From NCBI GenBank assembly GCA_025266875.1, contig JALLLT010000015.1:248001-312000 (forward strand): a stretch of 64,000 nt of DNA, in the 5' to 3' direction. Shown in pieces: positions 50,722 through 61,025 of the stretch; position 1 is the stretch's first letter; each line of letters starts with the position of its first letter. The position numbers and the translations under genes were made by a program. This stretch comes from Fennellomyces sp. T-0311 (taxonomy: Eukaryota; Mucoromycota; Mucoromycetes; Mucorales; Lichtheimiaceae). Under the pieces are notes generated by a model that worked only from the letters and a program-made list of their open reading frames with translations, did not search any database and had not been told where the DNA came from.

Positions 50722-51798
50722 TTAACCGGCACCATAGTCCAACAGGAAGTTGGTGGCTTTGGTCAGATCGTGATCATTCTTCTCCAGAGCTTCGGCAGCC
50801 TGCGGCTTGGAGAAGCCCATGTTGACCAACTCTTCTATCAAATCGTCGTGCTGTGGATGGGGAGGCACAGGGGGCGGTGGCGAACCCGACACGGGAGTTA
50901 CAGACGAAGCGCGTGGCGATGTCTGTGCAGAAGAGGGTGAGCTCGTGTAGGGTTTGGGTGGTAAGGCTGGTGCAGGAACATGTGGACGTGTTGGAGGATA
51001 AGTATGTTGCTGCTGTGGTTGCTGTTGATGCTGCTGCTGAACTCTCTGTTGGTGTTGCTGCTGCTGATGCTGCTGTTGTTGTTGCTTCTTCATATTCGCC
51101 CAGGCTATATATCCACGCATATGCATTAACAAAATGTGCGATCCAACAACAGAACAACGCTTTTACCTTGGTCACTAGGACCCAAAATTGAACGCAAGGC
51201 AACCAGATCATTCTCGGGCTGATCCCAAGGATCCGGCGGCGCCAATCCTTGCTCGAACTTTTGGTAATCGAGCTGCTGATGACGGGGAGCCGAAGGGATA
51301 TCCTCCTCGTCCCGTTGATACAGGGGTTGCGGCTTTAGGATACGAGTATCTGTATCTAGGAAACCCGGTGCTATTTTTCTTGCTGCAAGTTTTTGTCGTT
51401 TGACATACTCTTTCTCGAGTCGCTCACGTTCTTCTTGCTGCTGTTTCCGAGTAGCGGCCATTTCAGCAAGTGCTTCTCGTTCCACGCTGAATGGGTATTT
51501 CAACTGAATCCACCTTCATTTAGCCTGTCGTTGCGATTTCAATTGTTAATAGATTTACCAGATTGTCGAGGGAATCAGGAACTGGGGATAATTCATTGGC
51601 GATAAACAACTAAAGCAGTTTGTGAGCACGCAAAATGTACGCAATGCCTAACCGAATGGTACCTGCTTCGGAAGCTTGTAGTGATGCGATACCATGACAG
51701 GAACATCCCGCAATATCGAATAAATGGAACCTAGCTTTCAGAGTTGAGTTGCAAGGATACATGCGTGCATGGAGAAGCAATTAACCTTGGTCTCCCAT
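50722..51798 (-). CDS. UBA-domain protein with poly-Q and Pro-rich linker
   Basis: Probable ubiquitin-binding adaptor. Five exons, 51798-51786, 51730-51663, 51609-51559, 51503-51167 and 51104-50722, give 283 aa. The first coding exon is only 13 nt (MGDQ plus one base) and joins to GSIYSILRDVPVMVSHHYKL. Then come PDSLDNLLKYPFSVEREALA, a charged coiled-coil-like helix (KQQQEERERLEKEYVKRQKL), a conserved-looking APGFLDTDTRILKPQPLYQ segment, a Gln/His-rich run and a Pro/Ser linker. The C-terminal UBA domain occupies about residues 240-280 (DDLIEELVNMGFSKPQAAEA then LEKNDHDLTKATNFLLDY). I do not recognise the N-terminal domain; an ESCRT-I or trafficking adaptor is possible but unproven. Confidence 0.75.
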
Positions 51799-54385
51799 TT
51801 CAAACGGAAAGGACAAAAGCTCAAAGGAAACGTGCAGCGTCGCACCAAAGGTTCACCTGGTTCCTGGGGAGTTAATTCTGCTCCAATCAATTTTGAGTAA
51901 TGCTTTCATGGCTGGCGAATGATTTGTTGCATGAACGATCTTGGTTTTCTGTCGCAAACACAGCGTAGTCCAAGACTGCTGGTATATGAAGAGCTAAAGT
52001 TAGATATAGATGTTGGTGATACTACTTCAGAGTTAAATAAGAGTGCTGGGATATTTTTACCGGAGTGGATAGTACTTTTTTAGCTTGTTTCTATGCAACA
52101 CATGGCTTTGTTGCCAAAAAAATTTATCTTGTTTGTAGATATGGTTAAATTTTTTCTATGCTTCCATAGCCAAGAGTCTATTATATGACTCGTCGGATAA
52201 CTCTTTGCGTTTGTTGTGCGGATCAAGTGCTTAAAAAGTCCATTTGGGCTATGCATTCCATATATGCATGTTTGTTGTGGCCGAACTCCTTTTGCCTCGG
52301 ACAGTATAACAGTTATGTATGTATTGCCGACAAATTGATTAATAGAGACTATGAACACGTACGCACGTATCAAAATGCTGTAAATCTCCGGTGCTAATAA
52401 GACGAGGAGCAGCTATCAGCACAATGCGTTGTCCAAATGCTGTCATATGGTGTTGCATTTAACTTTGACATATTTATTCTTAGTAACCGAGAACGTTACC
52501 TACAGTTCTTCGTGCCGAAGTTCAGGCGGTTATGCCGAGCGACTAATCTCGTGAGTACAACTGGAAGTGCAAACTTGAATTCCCTGGAAAAACACAAACC
52601 CCTGAATGGGACCAAAATGCTGGTTAGATCAGCACCAAAAACAATGGATTTTCTGTCCCACGCTTATGCAAACATGCAAGATGACGTTTCTTCAAGATAG
52701 CTCTAAATTTGAGCAGTAGCAAAGTATCCATTGCAAGTGCTCATACTCATAGTTGAGCGCATTTTTTTTCATATGCGCGCATTACATATGGCAATGGTTT
52801 CATCTCAAAAGAGCTCTCACAGCATTTTACCTTTGTCATCATCATCAAATTTCTTTGAAAACCAGTAGCACAAAAAAAGTCAGATCGCCACCGTTCGTTG
52901 TGGATGCCGACATGTGCTTTACTGCATGTGCTGAAGTACTTAGGCAACAGCCGATATATTAAGGAGCACCATTTTTCGTCCATTATGCAGATCACCACTT
53001 GTCAGACATATGAAGAATGTACTAATATACTGAGTTGCCTTCCAGAGTTTGCTGCTCCCAGGGTTACACCAACACATTTGGCTGTCATTTCATTTGATAA
53101 AGCCGGTGAAAGTACGCAACAGCCCATATCATCCGTTACTGGTCGTGGTACTCTTATAACATCTCACAAAAAAGTGTTGTATGATGAACTAAAATGTTGG
53201 GGTTGGAGTAGATACTGCAGAATTGGAAATGCAGGAGTTTATAGCTTCTTTTTTTCTCGACATGAATTTGGTGAACACTCGCGCTGATAGCAGCTTTCGC
53301 ACCATATCGTACATGACCACTGTTATGGTCTACTAAAGCTCCAGAAAACAAGCTCTCTGCCTTTGTTTTGCAACCAATATGCACCTCAGCGTGTAGGTGT
53401 AGCTTTTTCATCAAACGAGTGACATGCTCTCACCGTTACGTTGCCGAGAAACAAAGTTATCAGTGTAACCGTGCACGTACTTAATTGTTTCTCTTTTATC
53501 TGTCGTTATGTCTGCATTAAAAGCTATTGCAGTGTTGTTTAGCAGTGAAAATGTAAGCTGACGGGACATCGTCGATGACTTCTTGAATTTCGGAAGCAAT
53601 GGGTGCTTGTTGACACAAGATTGATCATTCGCTCATCCGTCAATACAATCTTTTGCTAATCAGGTTGATTATGGGGCTAAATGCATGCGCGAGAGCGTGG
53701 TTACGTTCCTACTGTCTTCGTCGATTGCACTACTGTAAGGTGAAAGTAGTGCGCGTTCTCACTTCGTATGGGTAGTGTGAAAGGTGGTTGGAAAAGTTAC
53801 TGTCCAAAAAGTATAGAATACATCTCCGGTGTGATGCAATGGTACAGGCGCCAAGATATGATTACACCGAGCATTAAAGATACAAAATACGATGGTTGTT
53901 CCCTCTTACAAGTTTGACGTGCTTGTCGCGACCAATGTCAAAGTGGGAACTCGCGTCACACCACGCATTACCCTATTTTCTGTTGCCGAGGATATCGCAC
54001 CAAAAGTAGAAGTGGATTCACACGTCGCCTACTGAAAATCAGCGTGCTTTTTAATCCATTCATTCCAGAGTAGTAAGCATAATTGGAGACTTGGCGAAAA
54101 AAAGACCTTCTATTTTGCATTCCAACGGCGTTGTGCAGTCTGCAACGGCTTGGTATGAAGCAAAGTGAGATCATCGATGAGGCACGTTGGGTAGTATATT
54201 CCCGGCAACACGTTTTTGGTCTTTCATCTCATCTAGAACCGGAAAAGGACCCAGGTGGCTTACATAGTACATGGTACACTCTGCATTGATTTGCATAGGT
54301 TTCTGCAATATAAAGGAGGGGAAACATCTGCACTATTTTTTTCACTTTTTCTTCCTTCCATACTTTTTACACCCTCCTTAATACG
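51799..54385. other. Intergenic, 2.6 kb, possible gene or transposon remnants
   Basis: No intact gene. Plus-strand frames around 52860-53290 read like broken protein (SPPFVVDADMCFTACAEVLR, LKCWGWSRYCRIGNAGVYSF) with stops and frame changes. A 47-codon ATG frame at 53892-54035 (MVVPSYKFDVLVATNVKVGT onward) is protein-like but unrecognised. The right end carries the TATA box and leader of the F-box gene. Confidence 0.5.
54309..54316 (+). promoter_or_regulatory. TATA box of the third F-box gene
   Basis: TATAAAGG 77 bp before the ATG at 54386, followed by a pyrimidine-rich leader. Confidence 0.6.
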
Positions 54386-55126
54386 ATGCACCACTCCTTA
54401 TTCGAACGCCTGCCCTCCGAAATCCTTTGGCACATTTTCTTATTCGCATCACCGAAAGAACGTTCGATAGCACGCCAGGTTTCTAGGCGACTTCGAACAC
54501 TCTGCAGCCATCCTGCATTTTGGCAGTCCGTCGACCTGACACATCACAAAACACTTTGGTCATTGAATGAACTGCAGCGTATTCTTTCGCCTCACCTCGA
54601 TCACATCCGCTCCGTCAATATACAAAATGTGCGGGACGAAAGTGTGCGATATCTTTTAAACAACTGCCCAAACATGGAAGAGTTAACAGTACGGCGGTGG
54701 AAGACCTTGTCGGATCATGCTCTCCAATTGGATCGCGATCATGTGAAACTCAGACTCTTTTGTCTGCATGGCGACGACACACCTTATACGGCCATTGATG
54801 CCAACGCCCTCGCTCGTCTGATCCTCCGCTTACCCAGTCTGCAAATCCTGGCAATGGTCGCTCATGCACACATCCATATCCCGACGCTCCTCAAGTCCGT
54901 CCAAAAGAAACCACCCCAGGCCTTGCGTTCCATCACATTACCTATTTATCATCACGAACAACAGTACGACGGCGTGGCCATGTCCAGTCTGTACGGAGAA
55001 CAGCTATTGGGTGCCTGCCCCAAGCTAGAACACGTGTTCTTTGTGCCAAACATGGGTCTTTACTATCATGGAGATAACAAGCTTAGTCCGCTGCTGGTGC
55101 ATCACCGACGCATACTCATAAATTAA
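54386..55126 (+). CDS. F-box protein
   Basis: Single-exon gene of 246 aa. The F-box is at the very N-terminus (about residues 4-45): LFERLPSEILWHIFLFASPK then ERSIARQVSRRLRTLCSHPA FW, the usual LPxEIL opening. The rest has weak leucine-rich repeat character (RSVNIQNVRDESVRYLLNNC, NMEELTVRRW, LPSLQILAMV, ACPKLEHVFFVPN). It is shorter than the other two F-box proteins and ends soon after a repeat, but no frameshift is visible and the promoter looks normal. Presumed SCF substrate adaptor; target unknown. Confidence 0.75.
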   Translation: MHHSLFERLPSEILWHIFLFASPKERSIARQVSRRLRTLCSHPAFWQSVDLTHHKTLWSLNELQRILSPHLDHIRSVNIQNVRDESVRYLLNNCPNMEELTVRRWKTLSDHALQLDRDHVKLRLFCLHGDDTPYTAIDANALARLILRLPSLQILAMVAHAHIHIPTLLKSVQKKPPQALRSITLPIYHHEQQYDGVAMSSLYGEQLLGACPKLEHVFFVPNMGLYYHGDNKLSPLLVHHRRILIN

Positions 55127-55307
55127 TTATATAGTTCTCTTGCATATACCTCATCAATCACACAATAAATATACTTACTGTCATCATTAAGACGATCAGG
55201 GGTTGGGAGAAGAAAACCTGTCAATAGCATCAAAGGTGGATGATGCAATTATAACGTGCTTTGCGGTGGAACCTTTCAAGTTGAAGTTCCGAGGAATCCA
55301 AGGCTTC

Positions 55308-55317
55308 TATAAAAAGG
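55308..55317 (+). promoter_or_regulatory. TATA box of the quadruple-CBS gene
   Basis: TATAAAAAGG 111 bp before the ATG at 55419. It rules out the in-frame extension that starts at 55203 without an ATG. Confidence 0.6.
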
Positions 55318-55418
55318 CAGAGACAGGTTTCCTGCCTTTTGTTTTTCCTTTTATCACACGCATCTCTTCCTTTCTTTTTCGCATACTTTCTCATACCAAA
55401 TCATATCCCGTCTTCAAC

Positions 55419-56414
55419 ATGACGACACTCACCAATCCAATCAACGGCCTCCCCCGTCGCCACAACGCCCAGCTCCAATTCATCGAGTCCAAGACGGTGG
55501 CCAACGTTTTGGCGGAAGTCAAGACCAGTACGACTCGACAACTTGTTGATTTGCCTTCAACGGCTACGATGGAGGAAGCCCTAAGTGTCCTCTTGGCTGA
55601 GGACATTTTGTCTGTACCCGTATACCAGCTCGAGGAAGGCCAAAAGAAATACCTTACCATTGTCAGTGTTTTGGACTTGCTCAGATTGCTCAATGTATGG
55701 ATAGCATCGTGAGAAAATTTTTGCAGTATTTAACCCCAGCATGTTTAGGATAACACGGATCCAAGCAGTCTGATGAAGCCACTTCAAGATGCCGTGGGTA
55801 GAACAACGGAAAGTTCGCAACTGGTCAGTGTGCGACCTTCGGATTCTCTCTACTATGTCATGGAGCTGTTCAGCACTCACACCGCCCACCGTGTGCTCGT
55901 ACTGCAAGAGCAACCTGTTCTTCTTTCTCAAATGGATGTTGTCCGATACCTCCAATCTCAAAACCACAAACTCGGCTCTATCCTTGACCTGACCACGCCT
56001 ACCGTCGTTGAACATGCACGCAGTCGCCGTGGCGATCACCCCCTCGCCGCATTGAATTACCGCCACACAGCCATGGACGCCTTTATGCAACTAGCGCAGT
56101 CTCGGGTCGGCGCACTTGCCATTGTGGATGACGAGGACGATATGGTGGGCGAGCTGAGCGCCGAGAACCTGCGTGGTCTGAATCAAGAACGGTTCGCTTC
56201 GCTGCAAAAGCCGGTGGTGATGTATTTGAAGGAGAGTCAAGGGGACCTGTATCCCCCGTTGACATGCCACGATCGATTCACGCTATCCCAGTTGATGACG
56301 GCATTTGTGTTGCGCAAGGCGCATCGGCTTTGGTGGGTGAATGAGCAGGGCCATGTGAAAGGCGTCATCACGCTCAGCGATTTCTTGGGCACTTTTCTCG
56401 ATGCTACGTTGTAA
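55419..56414 (+). CDS. Protein with four CBS domains
   Basis: Exons 55419-55694 and 55749-56414 give 313 aa made of two CBS pairs (Bateman modules), which in known families bind adenine nucleotides. CBS1: LVDLPSTATMEEALSVLLAE then ILSVPVYQL. CBS2: LVSVRPSDSLYYVMELFSTH then AHRVLVL. CBS3: YRHTAMDAFMQLAQSRVGAL. CBS4: PLTCHDRFTLSQLMTAFVLR then HVKGVITLSDFLGTFL. There is no catalytic or membrane domain, so a regulatory role like Snf4 (AMPK gamma) or Sds23 is likely, but the sequence does not clearly fit either; I leave it unnamed. The stop is 127 bp upstream of the chitin synthase ATG on the same strand. Confidence 0.82.
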
Positions 56415-56541
56415 ATAAATTCACACTATCTAATTTGGATACTTTGTTGTTTGTCACCTGCCGTGAAACTTGCAATATAACCTAGCTGCATTATCAAAAA
56501 CCGTCTCTCCCTTCTATCCCTTCTCCTTTTCCTTGCGAACC

Positions 56542-59127
56542 ATGTTCCGCCCACCCCCCACACCGCCTGCCCATGCCAGTTTCACTGCTCGTGCCAGCAT
56601 GGATCAGGTGGCCCCGCAGCCTCCACCGCCGCCCGCCATGACAACTCCATTGCCCATGCCATGGCGGCCCTACATGATGTCCATGCCGGTACCCAACCTG
56701 GCGCCTGCACGACAGCCTCGACGACGCACAGTGCGGCGCGTACCTCTTGTTAGAGGCAATTTGGTGCTTGATTGTCCAGTGCCGGAGCAGTATTTGCAGT
56801 CAGTTCCGCGCAGGAACGAAAAGGAGTTCAGTCATATGCGATACAGCGCCGTCACGTCCGATCCAGCGACGTACAATGCAGAGTCATACACCTTGCGTCA
56901 AGAGCTGATGGATCGTCAGACGGAACTGTTCATCTGCATCACCCTATACAACGTAGGGCCATCCTGTCCTTCTTGCACAAACGCGTGATAACATACATTT
57001 ATAGGAAGACGAAATTCTTCTGTCACGCACGTTGCACGGGATCATGAAAAACATTGCCCATCTTTGTGGACGAAAACGATCACGGACGTGGGGTGTGGAT
57101 AGTTGGACCAAGGTGGTTGTGTGCATCATGGCCGATGGTCGTGATAAAATCAACCCACGCGTTCTGGATTTTCTATCAGCTCTAGGTGTTTACCAAGAAG
57201 GTGTTGCCAAGAACTTTGTCAATACTAAGCAGGTGCACGCGCACATCTACGAATATACCACGCAGCTCTCGTTGAATCCGCAACTCAATTTCAAGGGCGC
57301 AGTCGACAACATCGTTCCCACGCAAATCCTGTTTTGCTTGAAGGAAAAGAATCAACGCAAGATCAACTCGCATCGTTGGTTCTTCCAGGCCTTTTGTCCC
57401 AAGCTCCATCCAAACGTCTGCATGCTACTTGATGTCGGCACACGTCCTGGGCCTACTTCCATCTATAAGCTATGGAAAACGTTCGATATCAACCTCGATG
57501 TTGGCGGCGCATGTGGCGAAGTGCGCGCCATGACGGGAACTGCGGGAGTGGCACTTCTTAACCCACTTGTAGCTAGTCAGAACTTTGAGTACAAGATATC
57601 GAATATCTTGGATAAGCCCTTGGAATCCGTTTTAGGATATATCCAAGTGTTACCTGGCGCGTTTTCAGCTTATCGATACTCGGCGTTGCAGAATGACGTG
57701 GATGGAAACGGTCCTTTACAAAAGTACTTTTTGGGCGAAAAACTACATTCGGATGGTGGCATTTTTGAGGCCAACATGTACCTTGCAGAAGATCGCATAT
57801 TGTGCTGGGAACTGATCGCCAAACGAAATGCCAAATGGGTCCTTCACTATGTGTCCAACGCGTACGGCGAGACAGATGTGCCAGGAACAGTGCCAGAATT
57901 TGTCACTCAACGACGGCGGTGGCTCAACGGCTCGTTCTTCTCGGGCATCTACGCCTTGTTCCATTGGGGCAAGATCATCATGACTAATCACTCCATGATG
58001 CGCAAAGTTTTGCTATTTATCGAACTCGTCTACTTATCACTATCATGGATCTTTTCATGGTTCGCCCTCGGTAACTTTTTCTTATGCTTCTACATACTCA
58101 CGGGTGCGCTATCTACCATGTCAGATCCACCATTCAACCCTGATACAGCAAATGATGTACACGTTGGACTGACCTATGCCTACGTCGTTCTACTCATTGT
58201 ACTGTTTCTATTTGCTATGGGCAATCGGCCACAAGGGTACTTGACAGGAAAAAAGAAGGCAAACACAGTGAAATTGACTTCAATTGGGTAGATCAAAAAC
58301 AGCATACACGGCTATCATGTTCTTTTTTGCATTGCTTATGGGCTACATTATATTTGCATCGGTATGGCTGGCATTCAGCGGCATTAGGAATGCAGTGCAG
58401 ACGGATCAACTGCTATCCGACGGCTCGTTCCGGGATATTTTGATATCCGTTGGTGCGACATATGCACTCTATTGGTTGGCAAGTCTGCTATTCTTTGATC
58501 CGTGGCACATGATCACTAGCTGCGCGCAATACTTGCTGATGACACCGAGCTACATCAATATTCTGAACACGTACGCGTTCTGTAACACGCATGACGTCAG
58601 GTAAATTAGTTTACCCGGACCACGAGATGCATGACTGACGAATCTGTAGCTGGGGAACCAAAGACATCCATGTGGTGGCGACAGACTTGGGCATTGTCGA
58701 AGGCGATCACGCACAAGCGGATGTTGATATGCCCGAACAGAAAGACGTCGGACTTTTATACGAAGAAGCTTGTGTAAACCTGCGGAAGAAAGAACGCGAT
58801 CCGCCCAACAAGGTCGATCCTAAGACCAAGCAGGAGGACTATTACCGAGCTTTCCGAACGCGGCTTGTCACCACCTGGATACTTAGCAACCTAATTCTCG
58901 TTGCTATTATTACGACGGCGCTTAATCTTGACTGGCTCGGTAAGCGCTATTATTAATCCTCCTTCCAAGATACTCTTTTACGCTGACACACACGCATACC
59001 AGGTAACTTTGAACAACGTACGAACGGATATCTCGCCTTTGTCCTGTGGTCTGTAGCTGCGCTGGCCGCGGTTCGGTTTATAGGAAGCCTTTGTTATCGC
59101 ATGTTTTCGATCTTTACCGGTTCCTAA
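56542..59127 (+). CDS. Chitin synthase (family 2, division 1, class I/II-like)
   Basis: Plasma-membrane enzyme polymerising GlcNAc from UDP-GlcNAc. Exons 56542-56952, 57005-58236, 58292-58600, 58650-58939 and 59003-59127 give 788 aa. A Pro-rich N-terminal tail (about 55 residues) precedes the chitin synthase N-domain ([20 protein letters not shown]). The catalytic core has [20 protein letters not shown] across the first splice, [30 protein letters not shown] (EDR) and the product-site signature [15 protein letters not shown]. Six to seven C-terminal helices follow, with [20 protein letters not shown] in the last loop. No myosin motor is attached, excluding classes V/VII. The ATG at 56542 is the first in frame after a weak TATA-like site near 56475. 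Confidence 0.94.
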
Positions 59128-59151
59128 AAAAAAATGCCGCAATAAAACAGC

Positions 59152-59160
59152 TATAAAAGG
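59152..59160 (+). promoter_or_regulatory. TATA box of the CNNM-like gene, 25 bp after the chitin synthase stop
   Basis: TATAAAAGG lies 44 bp before the ATG at 59204 and directly after an AATAAAA motif at 59141, a candidate polyadenylation signal of the chitin synthase gene. Promoter and upstream 3' end therefore overlap. Confidence 0.6.
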
Positions 59161-59203
59161 AGAATTCAGACCTCGTTTCGTTGACTTTTTCCGTTCTTCC
59201 GTA

Positions 59204-61025
59204 ATGGCACTCTTGGCAGTGCGGATATCTGCATTGCGTGCATTTCTGATCGCTTTAGCTTCACTAAGACAATTTATCTATGCCTACCCTACCGGTGTTC
59301 TCGAGGTGACCGAAGAAGGCGGCCCTAACATTGACTTTGGCTCGCCGAAATTCTGGGAGAAAGTCGTCGTCATTATATTCCTGGTGTTGCTTGGTGGCGT
59401 ATTTGCCGGTAACCTTTTTTATTTTTTTGATACATGTCGTTCGCCATTGTGTTGATTGGAATTGTGTTTAGGCTTGACATTGGGTCTCATGGGCCTCGAC
59501 GAAACCAACCTGCACGTACTTATTGAATCGGGAACACCGACGGAGCGCAAGAATGCCAAAAAGGTACTGGCGTTGCTGGACCGTGGCAAGCACTGGGTTC
59601 TGGTCACGCTGTTGCTGTCCAATGTGGTAATCAACGAGACCCTTCCGATCATCTTGGATGGTGTATTGGGTGGTGGTTGGCAAGCCGTTGTCATATCAAC
59701 GGCCCTCATTGTCATTTTCGGCGAGTAAGTAAATGAAAAAGGAGGGGGGCGGATGATCGACAATTAATAACCAACTCCTTTAATTTTGCTAGGGTGATTC
59801 CTCAATGTAAGCTTGATCTGCCGGAGTATCTGTGCTCATGCATGTTACTAAAGAACTGCTCCTGTAGCAATCTGTGTCCGTCATGGTCTCGCAATTGGTG
59901 CCAAAACCGCATGGATGGTGCTTGTGCTGATGTATATCATGTATCCTATTGCCTATCCTACTGCCCTTCTCCTCGATTACTTTTTGGGCGAATCGCACGG
60001 CACTGTTTACAAGAAGGCTGGTTTGAAAACACTCGTGTCGCTACACCAAGCAGTCAATCCCTCGGATGTCGAGGCTCTGACAGCAGACGAAGTGACGATC
60101 ATTGGTGCTGTGCTCGATCTGAGATCCAAGCCCGTATCACAGATCATGACCCCCATTGCCGACACATTCACTCTATCCGTCGATGATATCCTCGACGAAG
60201 CGCTTGTGGACAAAATCTTGACCGCTGGCTACTCTCGTATACCCGTCTACTCGGCTGGATCTAAAACAAACTTTGTTGGCATGCTCCTTACGAAGCGTCT
60301 CATCACTTACGACCCCGAAGACGCACTCCCGGTCAAGACATTGCAGATCAGTACTCTGCCGGAAACGGGCCCCGACACGAGCTGTCTTGACATTCTCAAC
60401 TTTTTCCAGGAAGGCAAAAGTAAGTTTTCTTGTACTACGAATGCACAAAAAGGAAAATTGTTCTGGTAACACTTTGAGTTTAGGCCATATGGCATTGGTC
60501 TCAAACGATCCCGGGGGAGAAAGTGGTGCTATCGGTGTTATTACGTTGGAGGATGTGATTGAGGAGCTTATTGGCGAGGTGAGTCTACAATGAAAGTACG
60601 AGGCATAGAGACTAACGCTTTCTTTGTTTAAAAAGGAAATTATCGATGAAACGGATGTTTATGTCGATGGTAACACTATGGCAGGAAAATGAAACTCCAA
60701 TTCGATTCTAAAACATTTTATAGTGCGTAACAAGATCCGTGTCGTGCGTCGTCAAGTCCACAACAGTAAAAAGGGCAACGCCCGCCTGCAAAATAGATGG
60801 GCTGCCCGCAAGCGTCATTCCCATCCTGGTCCGCCCAAGGAGCAAATAACTGAATCAATGGTGCGCGCGAATTCCAGTAATTCTATAACAAACACCCAAT
60901 CGCACAAGGTTGTTGAGCCATACCAAAAGACCTATGGCGCAATCACTGAAGGAAGATTGTCCACGTCTCCTTCTAACGGTGCTGAGCAGGAAACGCAACC
61001 TCTTCTGCACCCCACCGATAACTAA
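59204..61025 (+). CDS. MAM3: CNNM/Mam3-like membrane protein (DUF21 plus CBS pair)
   Basis: Divalent-cation (Mg/Mn) homeostasis protein; yeast Mam3 sits in the vacuolar membrane. Seven exons, 59204-59408, 59472-59724, 59793-59806, 59868-60419, 60484-60578, 60636-60669 and 60724-61025, give 484 aa. Exon 3 is a 14-nt microexon encoding part of the invariant GEVIPQS motif. DUF21 helices span about residues 45-190 ([59 protein letters not shown]). The CBS pair follows ([39 protein letters not shown]). The C-terminal tail is basic and Ser/Thr/Gln-rich and lacks a CNMP domain, so it is shorter than yeast Mam3. The name is by family resemblance. Confidence 0.9.

Noticed and set aside
51799..51916. 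Longer 5' coding exon of the UBA gene (VRRCTFPLSFCPF segment)
   Set aside because: Its phase does not fit the next exon. The ATG at 51798 with a 13-nt exon does, and the upstream sequence is a pyrimidine-rich leader.
52898..53287. 129-aa open frame on the plus strand
   Set aside because: Starts without ATG, codon use and composition are irregular and no domain is recognised; treated as possible remnant only.
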